64,000 nucleotides of DNA from an uncultured Alsobacter sp. (GCF_945952055.1 NZ_CAMFHB010000010.1:103413-167412); one strand, 5' to 3'; positions 34,613 through 45,038 are shown, counted from the stretch's first letter. The notes: generated by a model from the letters alone, not told the origin. Numbers and translations: made by a program.

Positions 34613-34640
34613 AGTGCGCGGCGCCGTTCGGCCGCGCACT
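34613..34640. terminator. hairpin between convergent ppx and rnd
   Basis: AGTGCGCGGC and GCCGCGCACT form a perfect 10-bp stem with an 8-nt loop. The last bases overlap the rnd stop codon (34639-34641). A bidirectional transcription end between the two convergent genes is likely. No clear T-tract is present on either side. Confidence 0.5.
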
Positions 34641-35784
34641 ACCGCGTGATCGAGATCACCTTGCCGTTCTCCACGGCGAGCGCCACGCGGCCGTGCTTCA
34701 GGCCGAGGGCGTTCTCGCCGAAGAGCTGGCGTCGCCAGCCCTGCAGGGCCGGCACGTCCGCCTCGTCGTCGGCGGCGATGGCTTCGAGGTCGTCCACCGT
34801 GGCGACGATCTTGGCGGCGACGCCCTCGGCCTCGCAGACCATCTTGAGGAGGACCTTGAGCAGGTCGACCGTGGCCTGGTTGGCCGGCTTGCGATGGTTG
34901 CGGTCGAAGGCCGGCAGGCTCTTGGGATCGCGCGCGAGGCCGCGCTCGACGGCCGCGACGATCTCGGCCCCGGCGCGCGAGCGCTCGTAGCCCGACGGGA
35001 TCGAGCGCAGGTGGCCGAGCGCCTCGGCGGAACGCGGTGCCGAGGTGACGATGTCCATGACGGCGTCGTCCTTCAGCACGCGGCTGCGCGGCACGTCGCG
35101 GGACTGGGCCTCGCTCTCGCGCCAGGCCGCCAGCTCCATCAGGACGGCGAGCTCCTTGGGCTTGCGAATGCGGCCCTTCAGGCGGTGCCAAGCGTCCTCC
35201 GGCTTCATCTCGTAGGTCGAGGCGGAGGTCAGCACCCGCATCTCGTCCTCGAGCCAGTGGGTGCGCCCGGTCTTCTCGAGCTGCTTGGCCAGTTCCTGGT
35301 AGACGGCGCGCAGATGGGTGACGTCGGAGCGCGCATAGACGAGCTGCGCCTCCGACAGCGGCCGCTTCGACCAGTCCGTGAAGCGCGACGACTTGTCGAT
35401 GCGCGCCTTGGCCAGGTCGTGGGCGAGCTGCTCGTAGGAGACGCTGTCGCCGTAGCCGCAGACCATGGCCGCCACCTGGGTGTCGAACAGCGGCGAGGGA
35501 ATGCAGCTGTCGAGATTCCAGAGAATTTCCAGGTCCTGGCGGCCGGAATGGACCACCTTGACCACGGCCGGGTTGCGCATGAGCGCGAAGAACGGGGCGA
35601 GATCGATGCCCTGGGCCAGTGGATCGACCAGCACCACCTCGTCTTCCGAGGCCAGCTGGATGAGGCACAGCTTGGGGTAATAGGTCGTTTCCCGCATGAA
35701 CTCCGTGTCGAATGTCACGAAGGCATGGCGGGCGAGGCGTTCACAGGCCCCGGCGAGGGCGTCGGTCGAGTCAATCAGCGGCAT
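34639..35784 (-). CDS. rnd: ribonuclease D
   Basis: RNase D is a 3'-5' exoribonuclease acting on tRNA and small stable RNA 3' ends. The 381-aa protein has the DEDD nuclease motifs: [18 protein letters not shown] and [17 protein letters not shown]-type helical domains follow (about 210-285 and later), with [19 protein letters not shown]. The start [10 protein letters not shown] at 35784 corresponds to the family N-terminus. It is divergent from aspS across 148 nt, which must carry both promoters. Confidence 0.95.
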   Translation of the reverse strand: MPLIDSTDALAGACERLARHAFVTFDTEFMRETTYYPKLCLIQLASEDEVVLVDPLAQGIDLAPFFALMRNPAVVKVVHSGRQDLEILWNLDSCIPSPLFDTQVAAMVCGYGDSVSYEQLAHDLAKARIDKSSRFTDWSKRPLSEAQLVYARSDVTHLRAVYQELAKQLEKTGRTHWLEDEMRVLTSASTYEMKPEDAWHRLKGRIRKPKELAVLMELAAWRESEAQSRDVPRSRVLKDDAVMDIVTSAPRSAEALGHLRSIPSGYERSRAGAEIVAAVERGLARDPKSLPAFDRNHRKPANQATVDLLKVLLKMVCEAEGVAAKIVATVDDLEAIAADDEADVPALQGWRRQLFGENALGLKHGRVALAVENGKVISITR

Positions 35785-35932
35785 TCGCGACCCATAAAGG
35801 AAACTGGTCCGTTGCGCCACGCTGCAAAGGGCGGGCCATGCTTGTTCCTTCGCGGGGCGGCTGCACCCGCCGCCTTGACATTTCCCCTGCGGCGAGGCGT
35901 TGTCCGCCCCGTTCGCGAGACGAGGACTTGCC

Positions 35933-37798
35933 ATGCATCGCTACCGCTCCCACACCTGTGGCGCCCTGCGCGCCGGCGACGTCGGCCAGACGGTGCGCCT
36001 GTCGGGCTGGTGCCATCGCATCCGTGACCATGGCGGCGTGCTCTTCATCGACCTGCGCGATCACTATGGCATGACGCAGTGCGTGGTGGATCCGGATTCG
36101 CCCGCCTTCCGCGATGCCGAGAAGCTGCGCTCCGAATGGGTCGTGCGCTGCGACGGACGCGTGCGCACCCGTCCCGAGGGCACCCAGAACGCCGACCTGC
36201 CGACCGGCGCGATCGAGGTCTTCGTGACCGAGATCGAGGTGCTGGGCGCGGCGGCCGAACTGCCGCTGCAGGTGTTCGGCGACCAGCCGTTCCCCGAGGA
36301 GACGCGGCTTCGCTACCGCTTCCTGGACCTGCGCCGCGAGAAGCTGCACCAGAACATCATGACCCGCGTGGCCGTGATCGACAGCCTGCGCCGCCGCATG
36401 AAGGACCAGGGCTTCAACGAGTTCCAGACGCCGATCCTCACGGCGTCCTCGCCGGAGGGCGCGCGCGACTTCCTGGTGCCGTCGCGCCTGCATCCCGGCA
36501 AGTTCTATGCGCTGCCGCAGGCGCCGCAGCAGTACAAGCAGCTCCTGATGATGGCGGGCTTCGACCGCTACTTCCAGATCGCGCCCTGCTTCCGCGACGA
36601 GGACCCGCGCGCCGACCGCCTGCCGGGCGAGTTCTACCAGCTCGACCTCGAGATGAGCTTCGTGACCCAGGAGGACGTGTTCGCCGCGGTCGAGCCCGTC
36701 ATCGGCGGCACGCTGAACGAGTTCGGCAAGGGCAAGCCCGTGACGCCGAGCCCTTGGCCGCGCATTCCCTATGCCGAGGCCATGCGCAAGTACGGCTCCG
36801 ACAAGCCGGACCTGCGCAACCCGCTCGTCATGCAGGACGTCTCCGAGCACTTCCGCGGCTCGGGCTTCAAGGTGTTCGCGCGCCTGCTCGAGGATCCCAA
36901 GAACCAGGTCTGGGCGATTCCGGGGCCGACCGGCGGCTCGCGCGCCTTCTGCGACCGCATGAACAGCTGGGCGCAGGGCGAGGGCCAGCCCGGCCTCGGC
37001 TACATCATGTGGCGAGCCGAAGACATCGATGTTTCTGATGCTGAAAAGGTCTCATTGGTCCGAGCACAAAATGAGGGTTCGGAGACCTACAACAGGATTC
37101 CAGCAAATCGCTTGATTGTTGGTGCGGGTCCGATCTCCAACAATATTGGTGCTGAACGAACGGAAGCTATCCGAAAGCAGCTCGGGCTCAAGGACGGCGA
37201 CGCCGCCTTCTTCGTGGCGGGCGATCCGGAAAAGTTCGTGAAGTTCGCCGGGGCGGCGCGCAACAAGGTCGGCTTCGACCTGAAGCTCGTCGACGAGGAG
37301 CGCTTCGAGCTCGCCTGGATCGTCGACTTCCCGATGTTCGAGTGGAACGAGGACGACAAGAAGGTCGACTTCTCGCACAACCCGTTCTCGATGCCGCAGG
37401 GCGGCCTCGACGCGCTGCAGGGCCAGGATCCGCTGACGATCAAGGCCTTCCAGTACGACATCGCCTGCAACGGCTATGAGATCGCGTCCGGCGGCATCCG
37501 CAACCATCGGCCCGAGGCCATGGTGAAGGCCTTCGAGATCGCAGGCTACGGCGAGGAGACGGTGGTCGAGCGCTTCGGCGGCATGTACCGCGCCTTCCAG
37601 TACGGCGCACCGCCCCACGGCGGCATGGCCGCCGGCGTCGACCGCATCGTGATGCTGCTGTGCGGAGCGCAGAACCTGCGCGAAGTCGCTCTGTTCCCGA
37701 TGAACCAGCAGGCGCTCGACCTGCTGATGGCGGCGCCGAGCGATGCCACGCCCAAGCAGCTGCGCGAGCTGCACCTGCGGCTGAACCTGCCGGAGTGA
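35933..37798 (+). CDS. aspS: aspartyl-tRNA synthetase
   Basis: AspRS charges tRNA with aspartate. The 621-aa protein has an OB-fold anticodon domain (about 1-110), class II motif 2 [10 protein letters not shown] with the following [12 protein letters not shown], a GAD insertion domain (about 290-430) and motif 3 [18 protein letters not shown] near the end. The start [13 protein letters not shown] is the family N-terminus. A 160-nt low-GC tract in the GAD domain (see separate entry) carries about 30 extra residues in this copy compared with what I recall of rhizobial AspRS. The reading frame and flanking conserved residues remain intact, so the protein is probably functional. Many alphaproteobacterial AspRS are non-discriminating; that is not tested here. 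Confidence 0.95.
   Translation: MHRYRSHTCGALRAGDVGQTVRLSGWCHRIRDHGGVLFIDLRDHYGMTQCVVDPDSPAFRDAEKLRSEWVVRCDGRVRTRPEGTQNADLPTGAIEVFVTEIEVLGAAAELPLQVFGDQPFPEETRLRYRFLDLRREKLHQNIMTRVAVIDSLRRRMKDQGFNEFQTPILTASSPEGARDFLVPSRLHPGKFYALPQAPQQYKQLLMMAGFDRYFQIAPCFRDEDPRADRLPGEFYQLDLEMSFVTQEDVFAAVEPVIGGTLNEFGKGKPVTPSPWPRIPYAEAMRKYGSDKPDLRNPLVMQDVSEHFRGSGFKVFARLLEDPKNQVWAIPGPTGGSRAFCDRMNSWAQGEGQPGLGYIMWRAEDIDVSDAEKVSLVRAQNEGSETYNRIPANRLIVGAGPISNNIGAERTEAIRKQLGLKDGDAAFFVAGDPEKFVKFAGAARNKVGFDLKLVDEERFELAWIVDFPMFEWNEDDKKVDFSHNPFSMPQGGLDALQGQDPLTIKAFQYDIACNGYEIASGGIRNHRPEAMVKAFEIAGYGEETVVERFGGMYRAFQYGAPPHGGMAAGVDRIVMLLCGAQNLREVALFPMNQQALDLLMAAPSDATPKQLRELHLRLNLPE
37018..37185 (+). other. low-GC in-frame tract within the aspS GAD domain
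   Basis: Hand counting gives 77 G+C in 160 nt (48%) for 37021-37180. The 60-nt line before it has 43/60 and one after it has 42/60 (about 70%). Codons such as GAA, AAA, CGA, GCT, TCT and GGT cluster here and are rare next to it. The encoded segment from about residue 363 contains [20 protein letters not shown], then returns to the conserved GAGP...NNIG. Arms GGTCT/AGACC and CCGA/TCGG near its centre can pair imperfectly. Confidence 0.75.
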
Positions 37799-37829
37799 AC
37801 GGCGGGCGGCCGGGGCGGGGAGGGTGGTC

Positions 37830-38699
37830 ATGACCCTGCCGGTCACGGCCGTCGTCGTCGCCTATGACAGCGCCCACGTGCTCCCCGCCTGCCTCGCGGC
37901 GCTGGCGCGGGACGGCGTGCCCGCGGTGGTGGTGGACAATGCGAGCGGGGACGGCAGCGCCGACCTCGCCGAGCGGCTGGGCGCCACGGTCGTCCGCAAC
38001 GCCCGCAACGAGGGGTTCGGGCGCGGCGTGAACGCCGGGGTCGCCGCGGCCGCCACGCCGTACTGCCTCATCACCAATCCGGACCTCACCTACGATCCCG
38101 GCGCCGTCGCGGCGCTGCTCGAGGCCGCCGCCCGCTGGCCCGACGCCGGCATCCTGGCCCCGCGGCTGATCGAGCCCGACGGCCGGTTCTTCTGGCAGCA
38201 CCGCTCGCTGCTCGCGCCCTACCTCACCAACCCGCGCAACGTGATCGCGCTGCCCGACGGTGACTGCTGCGCCCCCTTCGTCTCCGGGGCGTCGATGCTG
38301 GTGTCGCGCGACCGATTCCTGGACCTCGGCGGCTTCGACCCGAACATCTTCCTGTTCTACGAGGACGACGACCTCTGTCGCCGGGTCGCCGACGCCGGCC
38401 AGGCCATCGTGCACGTGCATGACGCGGTGGCCCGGCACGTCCGGGGCGGATCGTCGTCCCCGCGCAAGGGCCGGACCCGGCGGGCCCGCTGGCACATCGC
38501 ATGGTCGCGGGCCTATGTCTGCCGGAAGTGGGGGCTGCCCGATCCGACCCTCGCCCTGATCCGCCAGAACGGCCCCAAATGGCTGCTCGCCGCGCTCGGC
38601 GGCCAGGGCAAGCTCATGGAGCGTTACGGCGGGATCGTCGCGGGGGCCTGGGCCTTCCGGCAGGGCCGCACCGCGCTCGAGCAGGAAGGGCTGAGCTAG
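37830..38699 (+). CDS. family 2 glycosyltransferase (rhamnosyltransferase-like)
   Basis: This 289-aa cytoplasmic or membrane-associated GT2 enzyme adds a sugar to a surface glycan. The N-terminus has VVVAYDSAHVLPACLAAL and the nucleotide-binding VVVDNASGDGS. NEGFGRGVNAG and ITNPDLTYDPGAV, which carries the metal-binding Asp, are followed by the acceptor motif GGFDPNIFLFYEDDDLCRR. This set is typical of WbbL-type transferases. ATG at 37830 follows GGGGAGGG at good spacing; a GTG six bases earlier is less likely. It starts the glycan cluster directly after aspS. The donor sugar is not predictable. Confidence 0.85.
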   Translation: MTLPVTAVVVAYDSAHVLPACLAALARDGVPAVVVDNASGDGSADLAERLGATVVRNARNEGFGRGVNAGVAAAATPYCLITNPDLTYDPGAVAALLEAAARWPDAGILAPRLIEPDGRFFWQHRSLLAPYLTNPRNVIALPDGDCCAPFVSGASMLVSRDRFLDLGGFDPNIFLFYEDDDLCRRVADAGQAIVHVHDAVARHVRGGSSSPRKGRTRRARWHIAWSRAYVCRKWGLPDPTLALIRQNGPKWLLAALGGQGKLMERYGGIVAGAWAFRQGRTALEQEGLS

Positions 38700-38895
38700 C
38701 CCGGTCGGAGCGACTTGGGGCGCTGCGCGGTAAGCGTGTGTTTGCTCAATCCCTGGTTCGTGGACGCTGTCGTGGGTTCGGCCGATTCATCGTCGTGAGC
38801 GTTTGGACGGTGATCCCGATGCCGACCATGGCCCGTGACAGTGGTGTTGACCGCCCCGGCTCCCGCGCGGGGGATCGGTCCTCGGCGATCTCGCC

Positions 38896-40104
38896 ATGAG
38901 GGTGTGCTTCGTCCTCGGCTCGCTCGCCGCGATCACGGGCGGCAATGCCATCGTGCTGGCCCATGCGCGGGCCGCCGCGGCGGCCGGGTGGTCGGTGACC
39001 GTCACGGCCCTGCAGGCGTCGGATGTCCCGCCATCGCTCGCATGCGACACCGCGATCCGTGTGCTGCCGCTGGCCGATGCGGTCCGGGCGGGGCGCTACG
39101 AGGTCGTCGTCGCGACCTTCTGGCGGACGGTCTACGCCCTGCCGGAATTCGACGCCGGGCGGTGGGTCTACTTCGTCCAGTCCATCGAGACGCGCTTCGT
39201 GCCGAAAGCCCGGGCGCTGGAGCGGGCCGCGGCGGACATGACCTACATGGTAGACATGCCCGTCGTCACGACCGGGGCCTGGATGCAGGAGTTCCTGCAG
39301 GCGCGCTTCGGGCGGGTCGTGGCGGTGGCCCCCGTGTTCACCGACCCGGCGGTCCATGCGCCCGAAGGCCGGGCGCTGGCGCCGCGCGTGCCCGGGCGGT
39401 TGCGCGTGCTCGTGGAGGGGCCGCTGCGCATGCGGCTGAAGAACGTGCCGCGGACGGTCGCGCTCGCCCGTCGGTCCCGGGCCCACGAGCTCTGGTTGAT
39501 GACCCAGTCCGACGTGCCGTTCTATCTGGGGGTCGACCGGCTGCTGACGCGCGTCGCGCCGGAGGAGACCGGTTCCGTCTACCGGTCCTGCGACGTCATC
39601 CTGCGGCTGTCGCTCGTGGAGGGCGTGTCCCTGGTTCCGCTGGAGATGATGGCCTGCGGCGGGACCGCGGTGACCAACGACGTCACCGGCCACGACGACT
39701 ACATGCGCAACGGCCTCAACGGCCTCGTCGTGCCCACCCATGACGAGGACGCCGCCGTCAACGCGCTGAACCGGCTGGCCGACCATCCGGCGCTGCTGGA
39801 GCGCCTGCGGGCGGGCGCGCTGCAGACGGCGCGCGAGCGTGTCGCGCCCACGCAGGCGTCGGCCCTGTTCCTGGCGGCGGTCGAGGACGCGTGCCGGCAG
39901 CCCTTCGACGTGCAGGCCGCGGCGCGGATGGTGCGCCGCTTCCGCAAGCTTCTGCTGGGCTGCGAGACGGCGATTCCCACACGGCCCGCGAGGCGGGCGC
40001 CAAACCGGCTGAGCTCCACGGTCCGGTCGTGGTGGACCATCCTGGAGACGGGCGCGCTGATGGCGCGCCGGCGCACCGATCCCTCCCCGTATCTCGACTT
40101 CTGA
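38896..40104 (+). CDS. GT4-like glycosyltransferase
   Basis: The 402-aa protein has a two-lobe GT-B layout. The N-terminal strand MRVCFVLGSLAAITGGNA gives the acceptor-side glycine loop. The middle has VPGRLRVLVEGPLRMRLKN, and the donor-binding segment reads LSLVEGVSLVPLEMMACGGTAVTND, close to the E-x7-E motif of family 4 enzymes. The C-terminal 80 residues are basic with no membrane segment. A resemblance to WsaF-type rhamnosyltransferases is suspected from that segment. The 196 nt before it hold no gene. The sugar is unknown. Confidence 0.8.
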   Translation: MRVCFVLGSLAAITGGNAIVLAHARAAAAAGWSVTVTALQASDVPPSLACDTAIRVLPLADAVRAGRYEVVVATFWRTVYALPEFDAGRWVYFVQSIETRFVPKARALERAAADMTYMVDMPVVTTGAWMQEFLQARFGRVVAVAPVFTDPAVHAPEGRALAPRVPGRLRVLVEGPLRMRLKNVPRTVALARRSRAHELWLMTQSDVPFYLGVDRLLTRVAPEETGSVYRSCDVILRLSLVEGVSLVPLEMMACGGTAVTNDVTGHDDYMRNGLNGLVVPTHDEDAAVNALNRLADHPALLERLRAGALQTARERVAPTQASALFLAAVEDACRQPFDVQAAARMVRRFRKLLLGCETAIPTRPARRAPNRLSSTVRSWWTILETGALMARRRTDPSPYLDF

Positions 40105-40170
40105 GCGAAGAGAGAGCGGGTACCAACAACTTCCAATTGCATTTATCCGCGTCCCACGGCATGGGGGCGC

Positions 40171-40812
40171 GTGACCAAACGCTACTTCGCCACCGCCCGG
40201 ACCGAAATCGCTCCGCATCTGCCCGCCCGGGTGGAGCGGCTGCTGGACCTCGGCTGCGGGGAGGGGGCTACGACGGCCTTCATCCGCTCGCTGCGCCCGG
40301 TGACCTGGGCGGGCGGCGTGGAGATCATGGCCGATGCCGGGCGCATGGCCGAGACCGTGTGCGACAGGGTCTGGGTGGGCAACATCGAGAGCATGATGCC
40401 CGAAGCGGAGATCGAGCCGAACTCGCTCGACCTCATCCTGTGCCTGGACGTGCTGGAGCACCTCGCCGATCCCTGGTCGGTGGTGCGGCGCCTGTCGCCG
40501 CTGCTGCGGCCGAGCGGGCGGCTGATCGTCTCGCTGCCGAACATCCGCAATTGGAAGTTCATCTGGCGACTGCTGACCCGCGCCGACTTCCACTACAAGG
40601 ATGCGGGCCTGCTCGACCGCACGCATTTGCGCTTCTTCGTGCGCGACACCGCGATCGAGCTCGCCACGTCGGGCGGCCTGTCGCTCGCCTTCGCGGGAAA
40701 CGCCCACCCCTGGCCGATCACCGACGGCCGCGGTCTCCTGTCCCGCCTGACCTTCGGCGCGCTCGACGACCTGATGATCAAGCAGTTCGCCATCGTGGCG
40801 GAGAAGCGCTAG
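40171..40812 (+). CDS. class I SAM-dependent methyltransferase (glycan cluster)
   Basis: This is a 213-aa methyltransferase with motif I LLDLGCGEGATTAF at about residue 24 and the motif IV-like LDLILCLDVLEHLADPW. The post-motif strand SGRLIVSLPNIRNW is followed by LLDRTHLRFF, a pattern frequent in methyltransferases of polysaccharide clusters. The start is GTG at 40171; the nearby ATG at 40161 is out of frame. The 66 nt upstream are unusually AT-rich and may hold a promoter. The target, probably a sugar or lipid-linked glycan, is inferred from context only. Confidence 0.82.
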   Translation: MTKRYFATARTEIAPHLPARVERLLDLGCGEGATTAFIRSLRPVTWAGGVEIMADAGRMAETVCDRVWVGNIESMMPEAEIEPNSLDLILCLDVLEHLADPWSVVRRLSPLLRPSGRLIVSLPNIRNWKFIWRLLTRADFHYKDAGLLDRTHLRFFVRDTAIELATSGGLSLAFAGNAHPWPITDGRGLLSRLTFGALDDLMIKQFAIVAEKR

Positions 40813-40818
40813 GCGCGC

Positions 40819-41054
40819 CGTCCTTCGACACGCCGCCTTTGGCGGCTGCTTAGGATGAGGACGTCCGGGTATTGACCTCTCTCCGCCGTCCTGCCCGGGC
40901 TTGGCCCGGGCATCCACGACTTTGCGGGGGCCACGCCTCAGTCGTGGGTTGGCCGGGCCAAGCCCGGCCATGACGCGGAGAGGGAGGCGCCAGCTGGACG
41001 ACCTAAAGCTTCACACGCTCCGAGCAGGCCGCGAAGCGGCCGTGTCGAAGGACG
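40819..41054. repeat. palindromic repeat copy E, about 236-bp inverted repeat between convergent methyltransferase genes
   Basis: The core (40887-40975) is CGTCCTGCCCGGGCTTGGCC...GTCGTGGGTTGGCCGGGCC. The outer arms CGTCCTTCGACACG-CCGCC and CGGCCGTGTCGAAGGACG pair in reverse complement, with GGCGGCTGCTT facing GAGCAGGCCG. It fills nearly all of the 260-nt gap between two convergent genes and shares both flanks with copy D. Confidence 0.85.
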
Positions 41055-41072
41055 CAGAACCTTGAGTCAGCG

Positions 41073-41891
41073 TCAGAGCCGCAGATCGCGGATCGGGCGG
41101 CGCAGGATCTCGCCGATCGAGCGCAGTTCCCGGCGAATGAGGAAAGCCTTGCGGGAAAACGAGGAGGCGTCGGCCATCAGCGTGCCGGCGCGCTTCTCCA
41201 GCGCCCCCTGGCCCTGCCGCGAGCCGATGACGCTCGTCTCCGCCTCGAGGGCGGCGGCACCCACGGCCCCCAGCTCCGCCACGCCGATGGTGGCCTTGGC
41301 GCTGAGCTTGGCCGCCGCGATGCGGCAGGCCATGGCCTGCTCTTCCTCGGCGGTGCGCACCGGGCGCTGCATGATGCCGGTCGCGTCGCGCCACTGCAGG
41401 CCCTTGCGGTAGGCCGGCGCCCACTGGACCTGCGCCTCCAGCAGGTCGAGGCCCGCATAGCGGGCCAGCGCCGGGAAGGCGTCGTCGTAGAAGCGCCAGC
41501 AGTCCACGGGATAGCGGTGCAGCGGGCCGGAACCGGGCGCATTGATGAAGGCCAGACCGTGCACCTTCAGCACACGGGAGATCTCCATCATGGTGATCCA
41601 GAAATACTCGGCGTGTTCGAACACCTGGCTGCAGGTGACCACGTCGATGCTTCCCGTCGGCACCTCGCGCCAGTCGTAGGGCTCGGCCACGACGATGTCG
41701 ACGTTGATGCCGGCCTCGATGTCGAGACCCCGCAGCGTCCAGGAGGGGTTCTCCATCACGCTGCGGTTGCTGTCGTGGCCCGGATGGGCTACCGCCGAAC
41801 CGACGTCGAGAATGGACAGTGGCGTGGATTCCAGCCCGTCGAGATAGACGGAGCGGAACACCCGGAGCTTGTCGAGGGCTGAGTCGTGCAT
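41073..41891 (-). CDS. methyltransferase-domain protein (glycan cluster)
   Basis: This 272-aa protein has a class I methyltransferase-like N-terminal half: [18 protein letters not shown] for motif [15 protein letters not shown] for motif II, and [17 protein letters not shown] for motif [21 protein letters not shown] follows. The C-terminal about 100 residues are helical and basic with no known motif. Many such proteins lie in polysaccharide clusters. It is divergent from the acetyltransferase gene (62-nt gap) and convergent with the other methyltransferase. Confidence 0.75.
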   Translation of the reverse strand: MHDSALDKLRVFRSVYLDGLESTPLSILDVGSAVAHPGHDSNRSVMENPSWTLRGLDIEAGINVDIVVAEPYDWREVPTGSIDVVTCSQVFEHAEYFWITMMEISRVLKVHGLAFINAPGSGPLHRYPVDCWRFYDDAFPALARYAGLDLLEAQVQWAPAYRKGLQWRDATGIMQRPVRTAEEEQAMACRIAAAKLSAKATIGVAELGAVGAAALEAETSVIGSRQGQGALEKRAGTLMADASSFSRKAFLIRRELRSIGEILRRPIRDLRL

Positions 41892-41953
41892 GGCTGGTCT
41901 TTAGTCAGCAGGGATGGCTGCGGCAACCGAAAACAACTGCTAGTTGCGATGCC

Positions 41954-42592
41954 ATGAGCCTGACCGTCCGGCGCCTGTTCGACCGCCTCCGCCGCCGCCC
42001 ATCGGGCGCGGGCAACCTGACGCGGGACCACCTGGCGGCGGGTGTGGCCGCCAAAGGGTGGGATATCGGTGATTATTCCTATGGTCGCCTGCGCGTTCGC
42101 AACTGGGGCGAGAAGGCTCACCTCAAGATCGGGCGCTATTGCAGCTTCGCGGACGGGGTCGAGATCCTCCTCGGGGGGCACCACCGGACGGATTTCGTCA
42201 CCACCTATCCGTTCTTCGCTTTCCCGGACCTCTGGCCCGGCGCGCCGCGGCCGGACAATTATCCGTTCGCGCGCGGGGACGTGATCATCGGGTCCGACGT
42301 CTGGATCGGGGCAGGCGCCACCATTCTCTCGGGCGTCACGATCGGGCACGGCGCTGTGGTGGCCGCCCGTGCCGTGGTGGTCCGCGACGTCGCGCCCTAC
42401 GCGATGGTCGGCGGCAATCCGGCGCGCGAGATCGGCACCCGCTTCGCGGCCGAGACCGCGGCGGCGCTCGTCGAGACCGCCTGGTGGGAGCTGGACCGGG
42501 AGGCGGTCGCCCGGCTGGTGCCGTTGCTGCAGGGGGCCGACATCGAGGCCGCGCTGGCGGCGATCCGGCGCGAAAGGGCCAAAACGGACTAA
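41954..42592 (+). CDS. hexapeptide-repeat acetyltransferase (CatB/XAT-like)
   Basis: This 212-aa left-handed beta-helix acyltransferase belongs to the xenobiotic/CatB-related group. Diagnostic segments are [31 protein letters not shown], with the catalytic His, then [30 protein letters not shown] and the C-terminal [15 protein letters not shown]. In this cluster it most likely O- or N-acetylates a surface sugar, though related enzymes can modify antibiotics. ATG at 41954 is preceded by a relatively AT-rich stretch that is the probable divergent promoter with the methyltransferase gene. Confidence 0.85.
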   Translation: MSLTVRRLFDRLRRRPSGAGNLTRDHLAAGVAAKGWDIGDYSYGRLRVRNWGEKAHLKIGRYCSFADGVEILLGGHHRTDFVTTYPFFAFPDLWPGAPRPDNYPFARGDVIIGSDVWIGAGATILSGVTIGHGAVVAARAVVVRDVAPYAMVGGNPAREIGTRFAAETAAALVETAWWELDREAVARLVPLLQGADIEAALAAIRRERAKTD

Positions 42593-42703
42593 TTCCGGTC
42601 TGGACGCTGGCCGACGCTCCCGCTTAGACAAAGGAGGGAGGCCCCAGGCCACCGAGGGGAAACGATACGACGGTCGCTGGACGGCCGCAGCGGGGATCAT
42701 GTC

Positions 42704-44998
42704 ATGGCGTCGTCAATGTCGGATGACCTGCGCACCGGCGCGCTCGTCTACCACCAGTTCCCCCGGCCGGGAAAACTCGAGATCCAGGCGACCAAGCCGC
42801 TCGGCAACCAGCGCGACCTCGCGCTCGCCTATTCCCCCGGCGTCGCCGCCCCGTGCGAGGCCATCGCCGCCGATCCCCACAAAGCCGCCGACTACACCGC
42901 CCGCCAGAACCTCGTGGCCGTGGTGTCGAACGGCACCGCCGTGCTTGGCCTCGGCGACATCGGTCCGCTCGCCTCCAAGCCCGTGATGGAGGGCAAGGCC
43001 GTCCTGTTCAAGAAGTTCGCCGGTATCGACGTGTTCGACATCGAGGTGGCGGAGAAGAACGTGGAGCGCCTAGTCGACGTGGTCGCGGCGCTGGAGCCGA
43101 CCTTCGGCGGCATCAACCTGGAAGACATCAAGGCTCCCGAGTGCTTCGAGGTCGAGGCGCAACTGCGCGAGCGCATGGCCATCCCGGTCTTCCACGACGA
43201 CCAGCATGGCACCGCGATCATCGTCGGCGCCGCGGTCCAGAACGCCCTGGCGATCGCCGGCAAGGACATCGCCAAGGTCAAGATCGTCGCCTCCGGCGCC
43301 GGCGCCGCCGCGCTGGCCTGCCTCAACCTCCTCGTGTCGCTGGGCGCCAACCGCGCCAACATCTGGGTGACCGACATCGAGGGCGTGGTCTACGAGGGCC
43401 GCCCGACGCTCATGGATCGCTGGAAATCCGTCTTCGCGCAGAAGACGGACAAGCGCACCCTGGCCGAGGTCATCGAGGGCGCCGACATCTTCCTCGGCCT
43501 GTCGGCCGGCGGCGTCCTGAAGCCCGCGATGGTGTCGGGGATGGCGCCCCATCCGCTGATCCTGGCGCTGGCCAACCCCAATCCGGAGATCATGCCGGAG
43601 GACGCCAAGGCCGTGCGGCCCGACGCGATGATCTGCACGGGGCGCTCGGACTATCCCAACCAGGTCAACAACGTCCTGTGCTTCCCCTACATCTTCAGGG
43701 GCGCCCTGGACGTGGCGGCCACGACGATCAACGAGGAGATGAAGCACGCCTCGGTCGAGGCCATCGCGCGGCTCGCGCGCGAGGCGCCCTCCGACGTGGC
43801 GGCGCGGGCCTATGGCGGCGAGGTGAAGACCTTCGGCGCCGAATCGCTGATCCCGAGCCCCTTCGACCCCCGCCTGATCCTGCGCATCGCGCCGGCGGTG
43901 GCGAAGGCTGCAATGGATTCCGGCGTCGCCAAGCGTCCGATCACCGACTTCCAGGCCTATGAGGAGACGCTGTCGCGCTTCGTCTTCCGCTCGGGCTTCA
44001 TCATGAAGCCGCTCTTCTCCCAGGCGAAGGCCGCGCCCAAGCGCGTCATCTACGCCGACGGCGAGGACGAGCGCGTGCTGCGCGCCGCCCAGGTCGCTCT
44101 CGAGGAAGGGATCGCCGTGCCGATCCTGGTCGGCCGCCCGGCGGTGATCACCGCCCGCTGCGAGCGCTACGGCCTCGCCATCCGGCCGGGCAAGGACCTC
44201 GAGGTCATCAATCCCGAGGACGATCCGCGCTACCGCGACTACGTCGCCACCTTCGTCGAGCGCTCGGGCCGGCGGGGCATCACGCCGGATGCGGCCCGCA
44301 GCCTGGTGCGCACCTCGACCACCGTCATCGCGGCCATCGCCGTCATCCGCGGCGACGCCGACGCGATGATCTGCGGCCTGGAGGGACGCTTCCAGTCGAA
44401 GCTGCGGCTGATCCGCGACATCATCGGTCTCGCGCCCGGCGTGAAGGGCCTCTCCTCGATGACCCTGCTGATCACCAGCAAGGGCAACTATTTCCTCGCC
44501 GACACCCACGTGCGGACCGATCCGACCGCGACCGAACTCGCCGACATGACGGTGATGTGCGCCGAGCACGTCACGCGCTTCGGCATCACGCCGAAGATCG
44601 CCCTCGTCAGCCACTCGGACTTCGGCGAGGCGGACACGCCGTCGGCGCTGAAGATGCGGGAGGCACTCGCCCTCATCCGCGACAAGGCGCCCGGCCTCGA
44701 GGTGGACGGCGAAATGCAGGGCGACACGGCCCTCTCGGAGCTCGTGCGCGAGCGCAAGCTGCCGCACTCGACGCTGAAGGGGGAGGCCAACCTCCTCGTC
44801 ATGCCGAACCTGGACGCGGCCAACGTCGCCTACCAATTCATCAAGGTGCTGGCGGACGCGCTTCCGATCGGGCCGATCATGATCGGCCCGGCCAAGCCGG
44901 CGCACATCCTGACGACGTCGGTGACGGCGCGCGGCGTGGTCAACATGACCGCGCTGGCGGTCGTGGAAGCCCAGGCGCACCAGGCCGCCGCGGGCTGA
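42704..44998 (+). CDS. maeB: NADP-dependent malic enzyme with phosphotransacetylase-like C-terminal domain
   Basis: This enzyme decarboxylates malate to pyruvate and supplies NADPH. The 764-aa protein has the malic enzyme part to about residue 425: [55 protein letters not shown] with the metal ligands, and NAD(P) site [14 protein letters not shown]. The rest is a phosphotransacetylase-like domain with [15 protein letters not shown] and [22 protein letters not shown]. That domain is regulatory in characterised MaeB proteins. ATG at 42704 is used, and MSDDLRTG four codons later is an alternative. The 111 nt upstream show no other feature. Confidence 0.95.
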   Translation: MASSMSDDLRTGALVYHQFPRPGKLEIQATKPLGNQRDLALAYSPGVAAPCEAIAADPHKAADYTARQNLVAVVSNGTAVLGLGDIGPLASKPVMEGKAVLFKKFAGIDVFDIEVAEKNVERLVDVVAALEPTFGGINLEDIKAPECFEVEAQLRERMAIPVFHDDQHGTAIIVGAAVQNALAIAGKDIAKVKIVASGAGAAALACLNLLVSLGANRANIWVTDIEGVVYEGRPTLMDRWKSVFAQKTDKRTLAEVIEGADIFLGLSAGGVLKPAMVSGMAPHPLILALANPNPEIMPEDAKAVRPDAMICTGRSDYPNQVNNVLCFPYIFRGALDVAATTINEEMKHASVEAIARLAREAPSDVAARAYGGEVKTFGAESLIPSPFDPRLILRIAPAVAKAAMDSGVAKRPITDFQAYEETLSRFVFRSGFIMKPLFSQAKAAPKRVIYADGEDERVLRAAQVALEEGIAVPILVGRPAVITARCERYGLAIRPGKDLEVINPEDDPRYRDYVATFVERSGRRGITPDAARSLVRTSTTVIAAIAVIRGDADAMICGLEGRFQSKLRLIRDIIGLAPGVKGLSSMTLLITSKGNYFLADTHVRTDPTATELADMTVMCAEHVTRFGITPKIALVSHSDFGEADTPSALKMREALALIRDKAPGLEVDGEMQGDTALSELVRERKLPHSTLKGEANLLVMPNLDAANVAYQFIKVLADALPIGPIMIGPAKPAHILTTSVTARGVVNMTALAVVEAQAHQAAAG

Positions 44999-45038
44999 CG
45001 CCTCGCGGCGGGAAGGGGGATGGACGGAGGGGGCGAGA

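Noticed and set aside
15874-41054. CRISPR-like interpretation of the repeated palindromes
   Set aside because: Copies are kilobases apart and in gaps, with no regular spacers and no cas genes.
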